A program made the translations under genes and the position numbers. Shown piece after piece: positions 41,566 to 50,574 of a stretch of 64,000 nucleotides of DNA (positions are counted from its first letter, which is position 1; each line of letters opens with the position of its first letter). This stretch comes from Rhodoplanes sp963840055 (GTDB taxonomy: Bacteria > Pseudomonadota > Alphaproteobacteria > Rhizobiales > Xanthobacteraceae), in assembly GCA_963840055.1 (NCBI GenBank), contig CAWIXM010000022.1, forward strand, positions 186,001-250,000, written 5' to 3'. Under the pieces are notes generated by a model. The model was not told the origin of the DNA, did no database searches, and was given only the letters and a program-made list of their open reading frames with translations.

Positions 41566-43266
41566 ATGCGATTGAACCTCTTTGGAGGCCTTCGTGCGCT
41601 CAGGCCCCGCGAGGCTGGCCGCGATGCCCTGGCGGGCGTGACGCTCGCCTCGATGAACATTCCGCAGGTTCTCGGCTACACCCGAATTGCCGGCACACCG
41701 GTCGTCACCGGCCTTTACACGGTGCTGCTGCCGCTCGTCGCCTTCGCCATCTTTGGCTCTTCGCGCCACCTTGTCGTGGCGGCGGACTCTGCGACTGCGG
41801 CGATATTTTCTAATGCGCTGTCTGGCATGGCAAAGCCCACCAGCGACAAGTACATGGCGCTCGTTACCATGCTGGCGCTGCTAACGGCCTTGCTCTTGAT
41901 AGTGGCGCGGATCTTCAAACTGGGCTTTCTCGCCGATTTCCTTTCACGCACGGTGCTGATTGGATTTCTTACGGGCGTTGGGTTTCAAGTCGGCATCGCG
42001 ATGCTCGGCGACATGCTCGGCGTGGCGGCGCCCTCGCATCGCACGCTTTTTCAGCTTCAAGAGATTCTGTGGGGCCTGCCGGGACTCAATGTTCCGACGC
42101 TGGGGCTCTCGACGCTGGTGACAGGCAGCATCCTTGTTGGCGATCGACTGGCGCCGCGGGTGCCTGTTGCGCTTGTTGTGGTCGTCGGGATGATTGCGGC
42201 GAGCGCTCAATTCCATTTCGTCGAGCGGGGCATCGCGGTCATTGGTCCGGTTCCAGGCGGTTTGCCGTCAATCAAGTTGCCGGAGGTCAGCTGGCGCGAA
42301 ACCCTGGCGCTTTTGCCCGTAGCTGCTTCATGCTTTGTCATGATCATCGCGCAAAGCGCGGCGACATCGCGGATATACGCCGTGCGGCATCATGAGCGCG
42401 TCGACGAGAATGCCGACATCCTCGGACTGGCGGCGGCGAATGCGGCTGCCGGCATTAGCGGAACGTTCGTCGTCAACGGCAGCCCGACGCAGACCGCGAT
42501 GGCAGACAGCGCGGGTGCGCGTAGCCAGTTCGCGCAACTGGTCTTCGCCGGCATCGTCCTGCTCGTGCTGCTGTTCCTGACCGGACCGCTGCAGTACTTG
42601 CCGCGCTGTGCACTGGCCAGCATCGTGTTCACGATCGCAGTCGGGATGATCGATGCGAAGGGGTTGCGCGCGATCCGCCGCGAAAGCCCGGGCGAGTTCA
42701 ATCTCGCGGTCTTCACCGCCGCGGGCGTGGTCGCGATCGGCGTCGAGTGGGGCATCGTGATGGCGATCGTTCTTTCGCTCGTTCGGCACGTCCGGCATAG
42801 TTATCGTCCGCATACGGCTGTGCTCGTCCCGGATACAACCGACCAGTGGACGCTGGCGCCCGCGACGCCGGGCGTGGAGACCGCGCCGGGCCTGATCATC
42901 TATCGGTTTGGCGCAGACCTGTTTTACGCGAACGACAGCCGTTTTGTCGATGAAGTGCGTGGCCTCGTGGAGCGAGCGCCCAATCCTGTCCAGTGGTTCA
43001 TTGTCGACGCGGCCGCCATTACGGATATGGATTATTCAGCCGCGCAATCCCTCCGCGATCTGCTCAAGGAATTGAGCCGGCAAAAAGTTGGCATGATCTT
43101 CGCGCGTGTCAGTCCGTACCTGCGATCCGACATGGACCGCCACGGCATTACCGCGGTGATGGGGGAAAGGCAGATTTTCTCAACCCTCCACGAAGCCATC
43201 GAGGCAGTCCATTCTGGTTCTCTAGGTCGCCTGCAGATTGACCCTCCGAATATCGGACACCATTAA
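41566..43266 (+). CDS. SulP-family inorganic anion transporter with STAS domain
   Basis: 566 residues. The membrane domain of 12-14 helices has the SulP signature region LAGVTLASMNIPQVLGYTRI and a long hydrophobic core, ending about residue 410. The cytoplasmic STAS domain follows (GLIIYRFGADLFYANDSRFV, WFIVDAAAITDMDYSAAQSL). Likely substrates are sulfate, bicarbonate or other anions. It stands alone on the plus strand. Confidence 0.92.
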   Translation: MRLNLFGGLRALRPREAGRDALAGVTLASMNIPQVLGYTRIAGTPVVTGLYTVLLPLVAFAIFGSSRHLVVAADSATAAIFSNALSGMAKPTSDKYMALVTMLALLTALLLIVARIFKLGFLADFLSRTVLIGFLTGVGFQVGIAMLGDMLGVAAPSHRTLFQLQEILWGLPGLNVPTLGLSTLVTGSILVGDRLAPRVPVALVVVVGMIAASAQFHFVERGIAVIGPVPGGLPSIKLPEVSWRETLALLPVAASCFVMIIAQSAATSRIYAVRHHERVDENADILGLAAANAAAGISGTFVVNGSPTQTAMADSAGARSQFAQLVFAGIVLLVLLFLTGPLQYLPRCALASIVFTIAVGMIDAKGLRAIRRESPGEFNLAVFTAAGVVAIGVEWGIVMAIVLSLVRHVRHSYRPHTAVLVPDTTDQWTLAPATPGVETAPGLIIYRFGADLFYANDSRFVDEVRGLVERAPNPVQWFIVDAAAITDMDYSAAQSLRDLLKELSRQKVGMIFARVSPYLRSDMDRHGITAVMGERQIFSTLHEAIEAVHSGSLGRLQIDPPNIGHH

Positions 43267-43602
43267 GTGGCACCGGACGGTGCGCGCGAGCAATGCTGAC
43301 CTGTGCGCCCCCAGAAGGTCAGTGGGTCTCTGATTGCGCGAACTGACTGAATTCATCACATCCAAAATCGTGGTCCCCATGCTCCCGCAGTAGTGCCGGA
43401 GTGCTCAAGGCGAGGCGCGCGCAACACCCGAACTGCGGAAAGGTTCCCTCACATCAAGTTACAAGGTGAAAGAAGAAGTCAGTTCTTTGGCCGACAAAAC
43501 ACCACAATTATCACTGAAAAGCCGCTCAACCGAAATGATCGAAAGTAAAAATTACAGCGTTTGTCCAGTGTATGCCAAGATGTTGCGTCATAGAATTGTC
43601 AT
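43267..43602. other. Intergenic, nothing recognised
   Basis: About 335 bp, becoming AT-rich toward 43600, so it may hold a promoter for the small genes that follow; no consensus was assigned. Confidence 0.45.
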
Positions 43603-43809
43603 ATGGGACGAGTGAAGACGAAAGCGGCGAAAATGAAGACCTTGATGGATGCGCATGTGCCCTATGAAGCCTTTTGGGAAGGGTTCATCGACCATCAACA
43701 TGGACAACACCAGAACCCCTACGCCGACCTGAAGAACCGGGTCGACGCAGCTCAAGCTTGGAGCAGCGGCCAAGAGGCTGCCCGACGCGCTACGGGCATC
43801 GACCGGTAA
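43603..43809 (+). CDS. RMF-like small protein 1
   Basis: 68 residues, basic N-terminus. The pattern FWEGFIDHQHGQHQNPYADL then AAQAWSSGQEAARR resembles ribosome modulation factor, whose conserved layout is G[YF]xxGxxG...CPY...W..GW.EA. It is also similar to the next gene. If correct it would bind ribosomes in stationary phase, but the match is weak and made by eye. No strong ribosome site was seen at this ATG. Confidence 0.5.
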   Translation: MGRVKTKAAKMKTLMDAHVPYEAFWEGFIDHQHGQHQNPYADLKNRVDAAQAWSSGQEAARRATGIDR

Positions 43810-43848
43810 GCAGCAAAGAGCCTTGAGTTTGCGAACAGGAGAAATCGC

Positions 43849-44055
43849 ATGAGCAAGATCGCCGACGGCAGACTCATTTCCGATTTCATTCGGAAACAAT
43901 ATCGCCCCTTCGACGCGCATGACGAGTTCGAACGGGGATTTTCGGACTACCAGGGCGGCCGCGTCTCGAACCCGCACAAGACTGACAGCAACTTGGCTCA
44001 GATTTGGGATTTGGGTGTGGAAGCGGCAATGCGGTGCGACAGAGCGAGCGCCTGA
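43849..44055 (+). CDS. RMF-like small protein 2 (paralogue of the previous gene)
   Basis: 68 residues. FERGFSDYQGGRVSNPHKTD followed by LAQIWDLGVEAAMR aligns with the preceding protein: shared F-x2-GF-x-D-x-Q-x-G-x3-NP and AQ-x-W-x2-G-x-EAA-x-R. A clear AGGAG precedes the ATG by eight bases. It follows its paralogue by 39 bases, so the pair is probably co-transcribed. Function inferred only by resemblance to ribosome modulation factor. Confidence 0.55.
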   Translation: MSKIADGRLISDFIRKQYRPFDAHDEFERGFSDYQGGRVSNPHKTDSNLAQIWDLGVEAAMRCDRASA

Positions 44056-44103
44056 ACCGTCAGGTTCCGTCAGGTTGACCAACTGCAAGGGGAAACGGTT
44101 GTC

Positions 44104-44271
44104 ATGTCCATCAAACCAGAACATACCGATTTTGAACTTGTCCATCGGGAGTATGGCCCACTGCCTTTCAATGCCACATTGGCCGAGCAAGCCGATCGGT
44201 ACCGGCTGGCGCAGGTTGCAGCACTCTTACGGCTCTCACGGGAAGGGAAATTTCAATCTTTCCAGCACTAG
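44104..44271 (+). CDS. Small hypothetical protein (55 residues)
   Basis: Begins MSIKPEHTDFELVHREYGPL and ends LRLSREGKFQSFQH. Predicted helical in its second half (ATLAEQADRYRLAQVAALLR). CAAGGGGAAACG lies upstream of the ATG. It follows the two RMF-like genes by 48 bases on the same strand. Function unknown. Confidence 0.5.
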   Translation: MSIKPEHTDFELVHREYGPLPFNATLAEQADRYRLAQVAALLRLSREGKFQSFQH

Positions 44272-44536
44272 TCGAAAATCGAGGACCGCCGCACGCGGGC
44301 TTTTCGGCCTGACGGCCATTAAGCCCGCGGCCATGGCTATTCGCTGCGCGCAGGATTTGTGACGTCCCCATGCAAACGCAACGAGCGCCTTCAAGGTGAT
44401 GCAGACAACCCGTCATAAAACTACGGCAATACTGTTTAATTCCGCGATGAGGAGATTCTCTCGAACGCGGCGAGGACGAGCGTGTCTTGAGTGCCAGCAA
44501 ACTGACCACACGAGTCGAAGCCAACGGGGGACCTAC

Positions 44537-44758
44537 ATGGCCCGCAAATCGGATGACGTGCTCGCCGCAGTAGACGAGGACCTCCAAGAAATCTGCCGCA
44601 CGGCACGCGAGGAATACGACAGGATTGCTAGGATCCCTGAAAAGTTCCTGTCAGAGCATGAATGGGATATGCGACGGGATAGCCTGCGTCGGTTAGAGCT
44701 GATTATGAGGGTCGCTAGCATGGACCCGAAGGAAGTGGCCGTGCTGACGCTCCTATAG
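44537..44758 (+). CDS. Small hypothetical protein (73 residues)
   Basis: Highly charged and helical throughout (SDDVLAAVDEDLQEICRTAR, HEWDMRRDSLRRLELIMRVA). GGGGGA lies upstream of the ATG with normal spacing. No family recognised. Part of the run of small genes on this strand between 43.6 and 45.4 kb. Confidence 0.55.
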   Translation: MARKSDDVLAAVDEDLQEICRTAREEYDRIARIPEKFLSEHEWDMRRDSLRRLELIMRVASMDPKEVAVLTLL

Positions 44759-44973
44759 CCACTGATTGGCCAAGGCATGCCGTTCCCGCTGGAAAATTGC
44801 GTGCGCTGCAGAGGTGTCGAGGTCTTTCTTTCCTCCCCTTACGCGTAAATGTGACGCACGCGCTAGCGGCAGTCCCGACACACTTCGGCCGCACCGGCGT
44901 GAAAAAGGCCGTCGTGCCGGACACGAATCGAACAAGGCGGAATAGCCGAAAAACGTGAAAGGTGGAGAAAGCT

Positions 44974-45372
44974 ATGACGAACCAAATGAGCGACAACGAG
45001 ATTAAATTCAGAGGAGAGTATCTCAGTCCCGAACAATGCGAGCAAGACCGCTGGCTGACCATGGCTCGTTGTTCGATGATCTTGACGACGGCCAAAAGCG
45101 CGGATGAGCGAATGGCATGCATGGAGACAATTTTTGACAAATTCCGCGACGTGCCAAACCAGCAGCCGAACCTGCAGGACACGGCCGCCTATGCGCGGTT
45201 TGCAGCCAAGACGCTCCTGGAAGCGCTAATCAAGTCGGAAGGCAAGCAAGAGGCAGCTTCGGTGGCGACCGGGAACGTGTTTTCGGTGGCGACTGAGAAC
45301 GTGTTTAATGAGTGGATTGATGAGTGGCTGCCGCCGCCCCACGTTACGAGAATGACGCTGCCGAGAATGTAG
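44974..45372 (+). CDS. Hypothetical protein (132 residues)
   Basis: No family recognised. The N-terminal part contains EYLSPEQCEQDRWLTMARCS and ADERMACMETIFDKFRDVP, mostly helical. A short internal duplication near the C-terminus, SVATGNVFSVATENVF, comes from an imperfect DNA repeat. GGTGGAG lies before the chosen ATG at 44974; the frame opens four codons earlier. Confidence 0.5.
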   Translation: MTNQMSDNEIKFRGEYLSPEQCEQDRWLTMARCSMILTTAKSADERMACMETIFDKFRDVPNQQPNLQDTAAYARFAAKTLLEALIKSEGKQEAASVATGNVFSVATENVFNEWIDEWLPPPHVTRMTLPRM

Positions 45373-45750
45373 GTCAGCGCCGATGGCGGACTGATGGCGC
45401 GTGCGGCTTCCAATGCTGTGAATGCAGCGGTGCATTCGTGCCATCGACTTCGCTCAGGAAGTAACCCTTTGCCATGCGTGCTCTGTGGACTAGCTACGCA
45501 TGGCTTACTTCCGAAACTGACTCGACTCGGATAGTGCTTGCGACTCGAAGCAGCCGGTCCAGCCCACTGAGCGCCGCCTTGAAGGCCCCATCCGCCAGTA
45601 CGGCATGCATTCCGGCTCGATCGCCGCATGCTTAACAATCAGCCGCGGCGCGACCGCAGCGATGAAGGCTTCATGGGCACTAGGAGCTTGCCGAGGCTCG
45701 GTTATTAGAAGGGTCCAATCTGACCAACTTGCCAGGCACTAGACAGCAAC
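45373..45750. other. Intergenic, nothing recognised
   Basis: About 380 bp between convergent small genes; no supported gene or terminator. Confidence 0.45.
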
Positions 45751-46086
45751 TCACCGAACGTCATCTCTCGGCATCACGGGCCCCGCAACTTCGCTTGGCT
45801 CAAAGATTATCGGCGTTGGGAGCTCTGTTAGCTTAAAAAGGTGAAATGCCCGATCACCGCTCATGTCGAGAACGCGCAGATCGTCAGTTTCGTGCAAATC
45901 CTGTATGACAAGCTTAAAGTGCCCGCCGTACTTTTTTTGCACCTCTGAAATCGGTAATTCATATGCAATAAACTTTTCGATGCCTTTAGAGCGAAGCTTG
46001 CCGACGAGCCCGGGATCGGTGAACGAACTGTGAGACGTCAGGATAACGAGCGGACCACTTCCTGTAATCAACATAGCGGCTTTCAT
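45751..46086 (-). CDS. Hypothetical protein (111 residues)
   Basis: Starts MKAAMLITGSGPLVILTSHS and contains GKLRSKGIEKFIAYELPISE and DDLRVLDMSGDRAFHLF. It resembles a conserved hypothetical seen in Bradyrhizobium-type genomes but I know no function. The start has AAGGAGG five bases upstream. Confidence 0.6.
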   Translation of the reverse strand: MKAAMLITGSGPLVILTSHSSFTDPGLVGKLRSKGIEKFIAYELPISEVQKKYGGHFKLVIQDLHETDDLRVLDMSGDRAFHLFKLTELPTPIIFEPSEVAGPVMPRDDVR

Positions 46087-46255
46087 AGCAGACCTCCTTC
46101 TCAGCCCGCTGACACCGGGAGAGATTTCAGCGCGCTTGATCCCTGAGAAGACAGATTTTTTGAGCGTAGTGCAAGCTCTAAGCGTCCATTGATGCGCATC
46201 AAGTTGTGTCGGGATCGTTTTAACTGGGCGTCGCGATTCCGGGCCTGTCTCACTA

Positions 46256-46356
46256 GAGCGAATTCCGTTCCGGTGGAATCGGAATTCGCTCTAATTGTCC
46301 TTGAGTGGTCGCATTTTCTGCGGCGAACCGGTTTCCACTTCGCCGGAAAATGCTCT
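46256..46356 (+). repeat. Dispersed repeat A, copy 2
   Basis: Same 101-bp element as at 14405-14505 and 57636-57736, including the GAGCGAATTCCG palindrome and the end CGGAAAATGCTCT. It lies in a 440-bp gap between a hypothetical gene and pcp. Confidence 0.85.
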
Positions 46357-46528
46357 GAACCGCACTGGTCTGCTTCGAGCTCCAGACCTGACGTCTGCGA
46401 CCGCGATCGCCAACGCCCCTGCGGTTCTGGGAATTTTCAAGGAATACGCGCCGCGAAAGACGCGCGGACAACCGCGGAAAATGGCAAGAGCGGCAGGATT
46501 TGATTTTCGTCAGCGGCAGGCGCCTTTG

Positions 46529-47197
46529 CTAGATCTGAAGGCGGGAGACTATGGTGTCCTCGGTGTCATGCGGATGGGCGCCGACGGCGGCAATAGCGAC
46601 GCGCAGGCCGGCGGCGGCGGTCTCGACAGACATGCTGGGCGCGCCAAGATTCTGCTCGAGGGCTGCGACTTCGGGCAAGTGGGGTAGATGCACCCAACCC
46701 GCGCGAATAGCCAGGCCCTTGACCGCGATGTGGTGCAGAATGCCGTACATCAGATGATTGCAGCAAAAGGTGCCAGCAGCATCAGAGATGTCGGCCGGAA
46801 TCCCGGCGTCGCGCATGGCGCGCACCATGGCGCGAATGGGCAGGGTGGAACGGTAAGCGGTCGGCCCGTCCGGCGCAGTCAGCACGTCCTGCAACAACTT
46901 GCCGTCATTGTCGCGGAGCCCGTAGCGGGCATTGTCGTTGAGATTTTGCGCAATCCTCTCCACCGTGATCATGGCCCGTCCGCCATACTCGCCCATCATG
47001 ACGACGACATCGGGCTGAAGCTCGGCGATGGCGGCTTTCACCACCTCGATGCAGGTGAAGAATGTGTTTGGCACAATTCGCGATACGATCTTAGCCCCGC
47101 TCACATCCGCTCCGCCGAGGTGTCGTGCCACTTGCTCCGCCGGATTAACGGGCGTGGTGCCAAACGCCTCAAAACCGGTCAATAGAACGCTGCGCAT
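46529..47197 (-). CDS. pcp: Pyroglutamyl peptidase I
   Basis: Cysteine peptidase that removes N-terminal pyroglutamate; 222 residues. The catalytic triad is visible: Glu in MMGEYGGRAM, Cys in SDAAGTFCCNHLMYG, and His in AGWVHLPHLPE. The N-terminal LLTGFEAFGTTPVNPAE is the family hallmark. Confidence 0.93.
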   Translation of the reverse strand: MRSVLLTGFEAFGTTPVNPAEQVARHLGGADVSGAKIVSRIVPNTFFTCIEVVKAAIAELQPDVVVMMGEYGGRAMITVERIAQNLNDNARYGLRDNDGKLLQDVLTAPDGPTAYRSTLPIRAMVRAMRDAGIPADISDAAGTFCCNHLMYGILHHIAVKGLAIRAGWVHLPHLPEVAALEQNLGAPSMSVETAAAGLRVAIAAVGAHPHDTEDTIVSRLQI

Positions 47198-47564
47198 GGG
47201 CTTGCTCGACTCCGTCTTGCTGGCTCGTTACTGCTACCGATAGTGCGAGTTTTCCAAATGTCCGCAATCCCAATTCAGGATTTCTCAAACCCGCCCGGGC
47301 TTGCGGTTCAATCGGCTGCAACATACATACTACTTGCGCTCGTCTAGAATGCGCGATGTCGTCAATGTCAGTGACAGCGCTAGATCGTAGACTTGACGAC
47401 GAAGGCTCTTCCCCGCAGAAGGCGGCGCCGCGCTGGCCCGCAAAGAAGCTTCGTACGCGCGCCAGAGGGGCTGGGCACGGCTTTTAAATTCTTCGAATCG
47501 GCTATGATTGCTCGCGGGTCGCATGATCGTTGGCGCTCAGGATTGAATTCGGAGGAACCTTAAA
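47198..47564. other. Intergenic, nothing recognised
   Basis: About 370 bp between pcp and the acyl-carrier-like gene. A possible promoter region; no gene supported. Confidence 0.45.
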
Positions 47565-47891
47565 ATGACGCGGCTTGAAATTGCCTCGGCCATCGAACAG
47601 ATCGTAACCGCCGTGCTCTCGGAGCACGACAGGCACGGAGACATCGACGTCATCGCGCGCGATGCGACACTGCACGACGAGCTTGGCATGGATGAGGCCG
47701 ACATCATCGAGGTCATGCTCCGCGCGGAGGACCGGTTCGGCGTAACCTTGCCCGATGATGCCATCGGCTTTTCCTCCACCCTCGCGGACATCGTCAATCT
47801 CGTCGCTATGCGATTGAGCGAGAGAGAGACTCCGACGCAACCGATCGCGCCGCTTCAGCTGGCAAGCCCGTCGATCGCCCCAGAGGCCTGA
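47565..47891 (+). CDS. Acyl-carrier-protein-like protein without the attachment serine
   Basis: 108 residues; the first ~85 follow the four-helix ACP pattern: DATLHDELGMDEADIIEVML then RAEDRFGVTLPDDAIGFSST. In true ACPs the turn is D-S-L and the serine carries phosphopantetheine. Here the three residues are D43-E44-A45, so the arm cannot be attached in the normal way. A Pro-rich tail follows. GGAGG lies 10 bases upstream of the ATG. A structural or regulatory role is possible. Confidence 0.65.
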   Translation: MTRLEIASAIEQIVTAVLSEHDRHGDIDVIARDATLHDELGMDEADIIEVMLRAEDRFGVTLPDDAIGFSSTLADIVNLVAMRLSERETPTQPIAPLQLASPSIAPEA

Positions 47892-48259
47892 AGCGGCGCC
47901 GTACTCAGAAGACAGCGGACACGATGTGCCGGATCGTCATCGCCTTCCGCCGCCGAGGGAGTGAGAGATGAGGGCGGCGTGGAAATAGGTGACTGACTCA
48001 GACCGTCCAAGAACCTGCGTTCGCGCGCCTCTGGTTGCCGCGCGATCCCGCAAGCAATGAGGCGAACTGCGACGGCCCTCTCATTTGCTGTCTGCCTCTC
48101 TCTCCTTCGCGCCTCCAGTGATGCGAGCGGTCGCCGAGCTTGAACGGACGCTTCTGCGCCGGCGGCGACTCGGCCAATTCGAACTTCACAAGAAAAGGGA
48201 GCTGTGATGCACTGATAGCGGCGAAGCTCCGCGAAGCGTTTCAGAACGGAGAAGAGACT
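47892..48259. other. Intergenic, nothing recognised
   Basis: About 370 bp; no supported gene. The frame of the next gene is open into it but lacks a ribosome site there. Confidence 0.45.
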
Positions 48260-48544
48260 ATGGCCGCCGTGTGCGTTATGCTGCAGTTTGCCACCATGGA
48301 TCGCGCGAAATACGATGACGTGATGAAAGCGCTTGACTGGAAGAACTCCGGCGCGCCCAAGGGTATGATCAGCCATATCGCCGGCCCTATGAAAGTGGGC
48401 TGGGGTGTCGTGGACGTCTGGGAATCACAAGAGGATTTCGACAACTTCCTGAAGACGGACCTGACGAAGGCGTTCACTAGGGCGGGCGCTCGAATGCCGG
48501 AGATGCAAGTCATGGCTTTTGATGTGCACAACCAATTTCCGTGA
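48260..48544 (+). CDS. Hypothetical protein, possibly dimeric alpha-beta barrel type
   Basis: 94 residues: MAAVCVMLQFATMDRAKYDD, GAPKGMISHIAGPMKVGWGV, VDVWESQEDFDNFL, and ARMPEMQVMAFDVHNQF. The alternation of strands and helices and the W-x-S-x-E-D segment resemble antibiotic-biosynthesis-monooxygenase-type ferredoxin-like folds. No activity is claimed. GGAGAAGAG precedes the ATG. Confidence 0.6.
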   Translation: MAAVCVMLQFATMDRAKYDDVMKALDWKNSGAPKGMISHIAGPMKVGWGVVDVWESQEDFDNFLKTDLTKAFTRAGARMPEMQVMAFDVHNQFP

Positions 48545-48615
48545 CCGCGGTGTGAGGTTTGCAGCGTCAAGTCGCTGTTGAGCGCCCGCCATTTGGCAGG
48601 TCGCGAGCGTTTCCC

Positions 48616-48647
48616 CTGCCCTCCTGCCCTCCTGCCCTCCTGCCCTC
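48616..48647 (+). repeat. Tandem repeat, four copies of CTGCCCTC
   Basis: Four perfect 8-bp units followed by degenerate CCGCCCGC. It lies in a 670-bp intergenic stretch that otherwise shows no gene. Confidence 0.9.
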
Positions 48648-49212
48648 CCGCCCGCATGCCTCAGACGCCGGATCGTGACGCTCGTCTGGCTGCGCCGGCC
48701 AACGCTTGTTCCTCTCGATGAGGCTCGTAAGCCCTCTACGAAATATTCCGAATTGGAATGGTCCGGAGGGGAGTGTTCCCGATATTCGCACAACTCGAGT
48801 TATGCTTGATTCAGTCAGTCGATGGCCAGCCGAGCACGGGGATATAAGCTGGTGCATCGTCGGGACGGCCAAAGCCGGGCAATCAGATCCTGGCGATTGC
48901 GATTCCGGCTAAACCTTGGGGGTCGCGCGCCAGCGCCGCGTCCTTCGACGTTTCCTGCGCCCCCTCGCGTGCTGAGCCGCGGATGTACCGGTGAGCCGCG
49001 AGCGGGGAGTCGGATCAGTCTCCCCTACCGTCCACCATTTTCCCAATCACCTAGACGTGCGCCAGCTTGGCCCGCGTTTCCTCGCGGGCTGCCGCCCAGC
49101 GGACAATTGCAGAGCGGTGACGCAGGGGTCTGCGATCATTGCGGAAAATGCTATGCACTCACCGAAGCAAAGCCGCCGCGCACAGTGTCGCGTCGGCGAT
49201 CACGGGGGCACA

Positions 49213-50535
49213 ATGACTGACACGGTCGCACCAACGCGCGCATCTTTTCTCGACCGCTGGTTCGAGCTGACAGCGAACGGCACTACGGTGCGCACCGAGT
49301 TGATCGCCGGCGTCACCACCTTCCTCACGATGGTCTATATCGTGTTCGTCAACCCGACGATCCTCGGCAATGCCGGCATGGACAAGGGCGCCGTGTTCGT
49401 CGCCACCTGCATTGCGGCGGCGGTGAGCACGATGGTGATGGCGTTCTACGCCAATTATCCGATCGCGCTCGCTCCCGGCATGGGGCTCAACGCCTTCTTC
49501 GCCTTCACGGTGGTGCTCACCTACAAGTATTCCTGGCAGCAGGCGCTCGCTGCGGTGTTTTGCTCGGGCGTGCTGTTCTTCCTGATCTCCGTGTTCCGGC
49601 TACGCGAGTACGTCATCAACTCCATCCCGCGTAACCTCAAGCTCGCCATCTCGGCCGGCGTCGGGTTGTTTCTCGGCATCATCGCACTGGAGGAGGCGAA
49701 GATCGTCGTCCAGCATCCGGCGACACTGGTGACGCTCGGCAGCCTGCGCGAGCCTGCAGCGATCCTTTGTCTCGTTGGCTTCGTGCTGATCGCCGCCCTC
49801 AACTTTCGTAAAATTCTCGGCGGCACGCTGCTTGGCATCCTCGCCGTCGCGCTCGTCGGCATCCCGCTCGGATTGGCGACCTTTACAGGGGTCGTCTCCA
49901 TGCCGCCTTCACTCGCGCCGACCTTTCTGCAGCTCGACTTTTCCGCCGTCTACGAACAGAGCTTCTTGATCGTCGTGTTCAGCTTCCTGTTCATCGACGT
50001 CTTCGACAATGCCGGTACGCTGATCGGCGTCGCTCACCGGGCAGGCTTGCTCGACGAGAAGGGCGAGCTGCCGCGCATGAAGCAGGCCCTGATCGCCGAC
50101 AGTTTCGCGGCGATGTTCGGCGCGCTGATCGGCACGTCCACCACCACGAGCTACATCGAGAGCGCGGCCGGCGTCTCGGCGGGCGGCCGCACCGGCCTCA
50201 CCGCGGTGGTCGTGGCGATACTATTCCTGCTGGCGCTGTTCTTCGCTCCGCTCGCCGGCATGATCCCGGCCTACGCTTCGGCCGCGGCGCTCCTCTATGT
50301 CGCCTGCCTGATGACCCGCGGGCTTGCCGAGATCGCATGGGACGACGTCACGGAATACGCCCCGGCCGTCGTCGCCGCCATCTCCATGCCGCTGACTTAT
50401 TCGATTGCGACCGGCATAGGCCTCGGCTTCATCACCTATGCCGCCTGCAAGATCCTGTCGGGACGCTACAAAGAGGCGAGCCCGGCGGTCATCGCCCTGG
50501 CGCTGCTGTTCGCCGTGAAATTCGCCATGCAGTAA
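49213..50535 (+). CDS. AzgA-type NCS2 purine permease
   Basis: 440 residues, 12-14 membrane helices. It matches the guanine/hypoxanthine (AzgA/PbuG) branch of NCS2: ELIAGVTTFLTMVYIVFVNP near the N-terminus, ALAPGMGLNAFFAFTVV, FLFIDVFDNAGTLIGVAHRA, and LIGTSTTTSYIESAAGVSAG with the substrate-site residues. The start at 49213 is preceded by GGGGG; the frame stays open 74 codons further into noncoding-looking sequence. A cyanase gene converges on it downstream. Confidence 0.92.
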   Translation: MTDTVAPTRASFLDRWFELTANGTTVRTELIAGVTTFLTMVYIVFVNPTILGNAGMDKGAVFVATCIAAAVSTMVMAFYANYPIALAPGMGLNAFFAFTVVLTYKYSWQQALAAVFCSGVLFFLISVFRLREYVINSIPRNLKLAISAGVGLFLGIIALEEAKIVVQHPATLVTLGSLREPAAILCLVGFVLIAALNFRKILGGTLLGILAVALVGIPLGLATFTGVVSMPPSLAPTFLQLDFSAVYEQSFLIVVFSFLFIDVFDNAGTLIGVAHRAGLLDEKGELPRMKQALIADSFAAMFGALIGTSTTTSYIESAAGVSAGGRTGLTAVVVAILFLLALFFAPLAGMIPAYASAAALLYVACLMTRGLAEIAWDDVTEYAPAVVAAISMPLTYSIATGIGLGFITYAACKILSGRYKEASPAVIALALLFAVKFAMQ

Positions 50536-50574
50536 GCGAAGGAGAATGCCGAGCCTGTCGCTGCTGAAGGCGCG

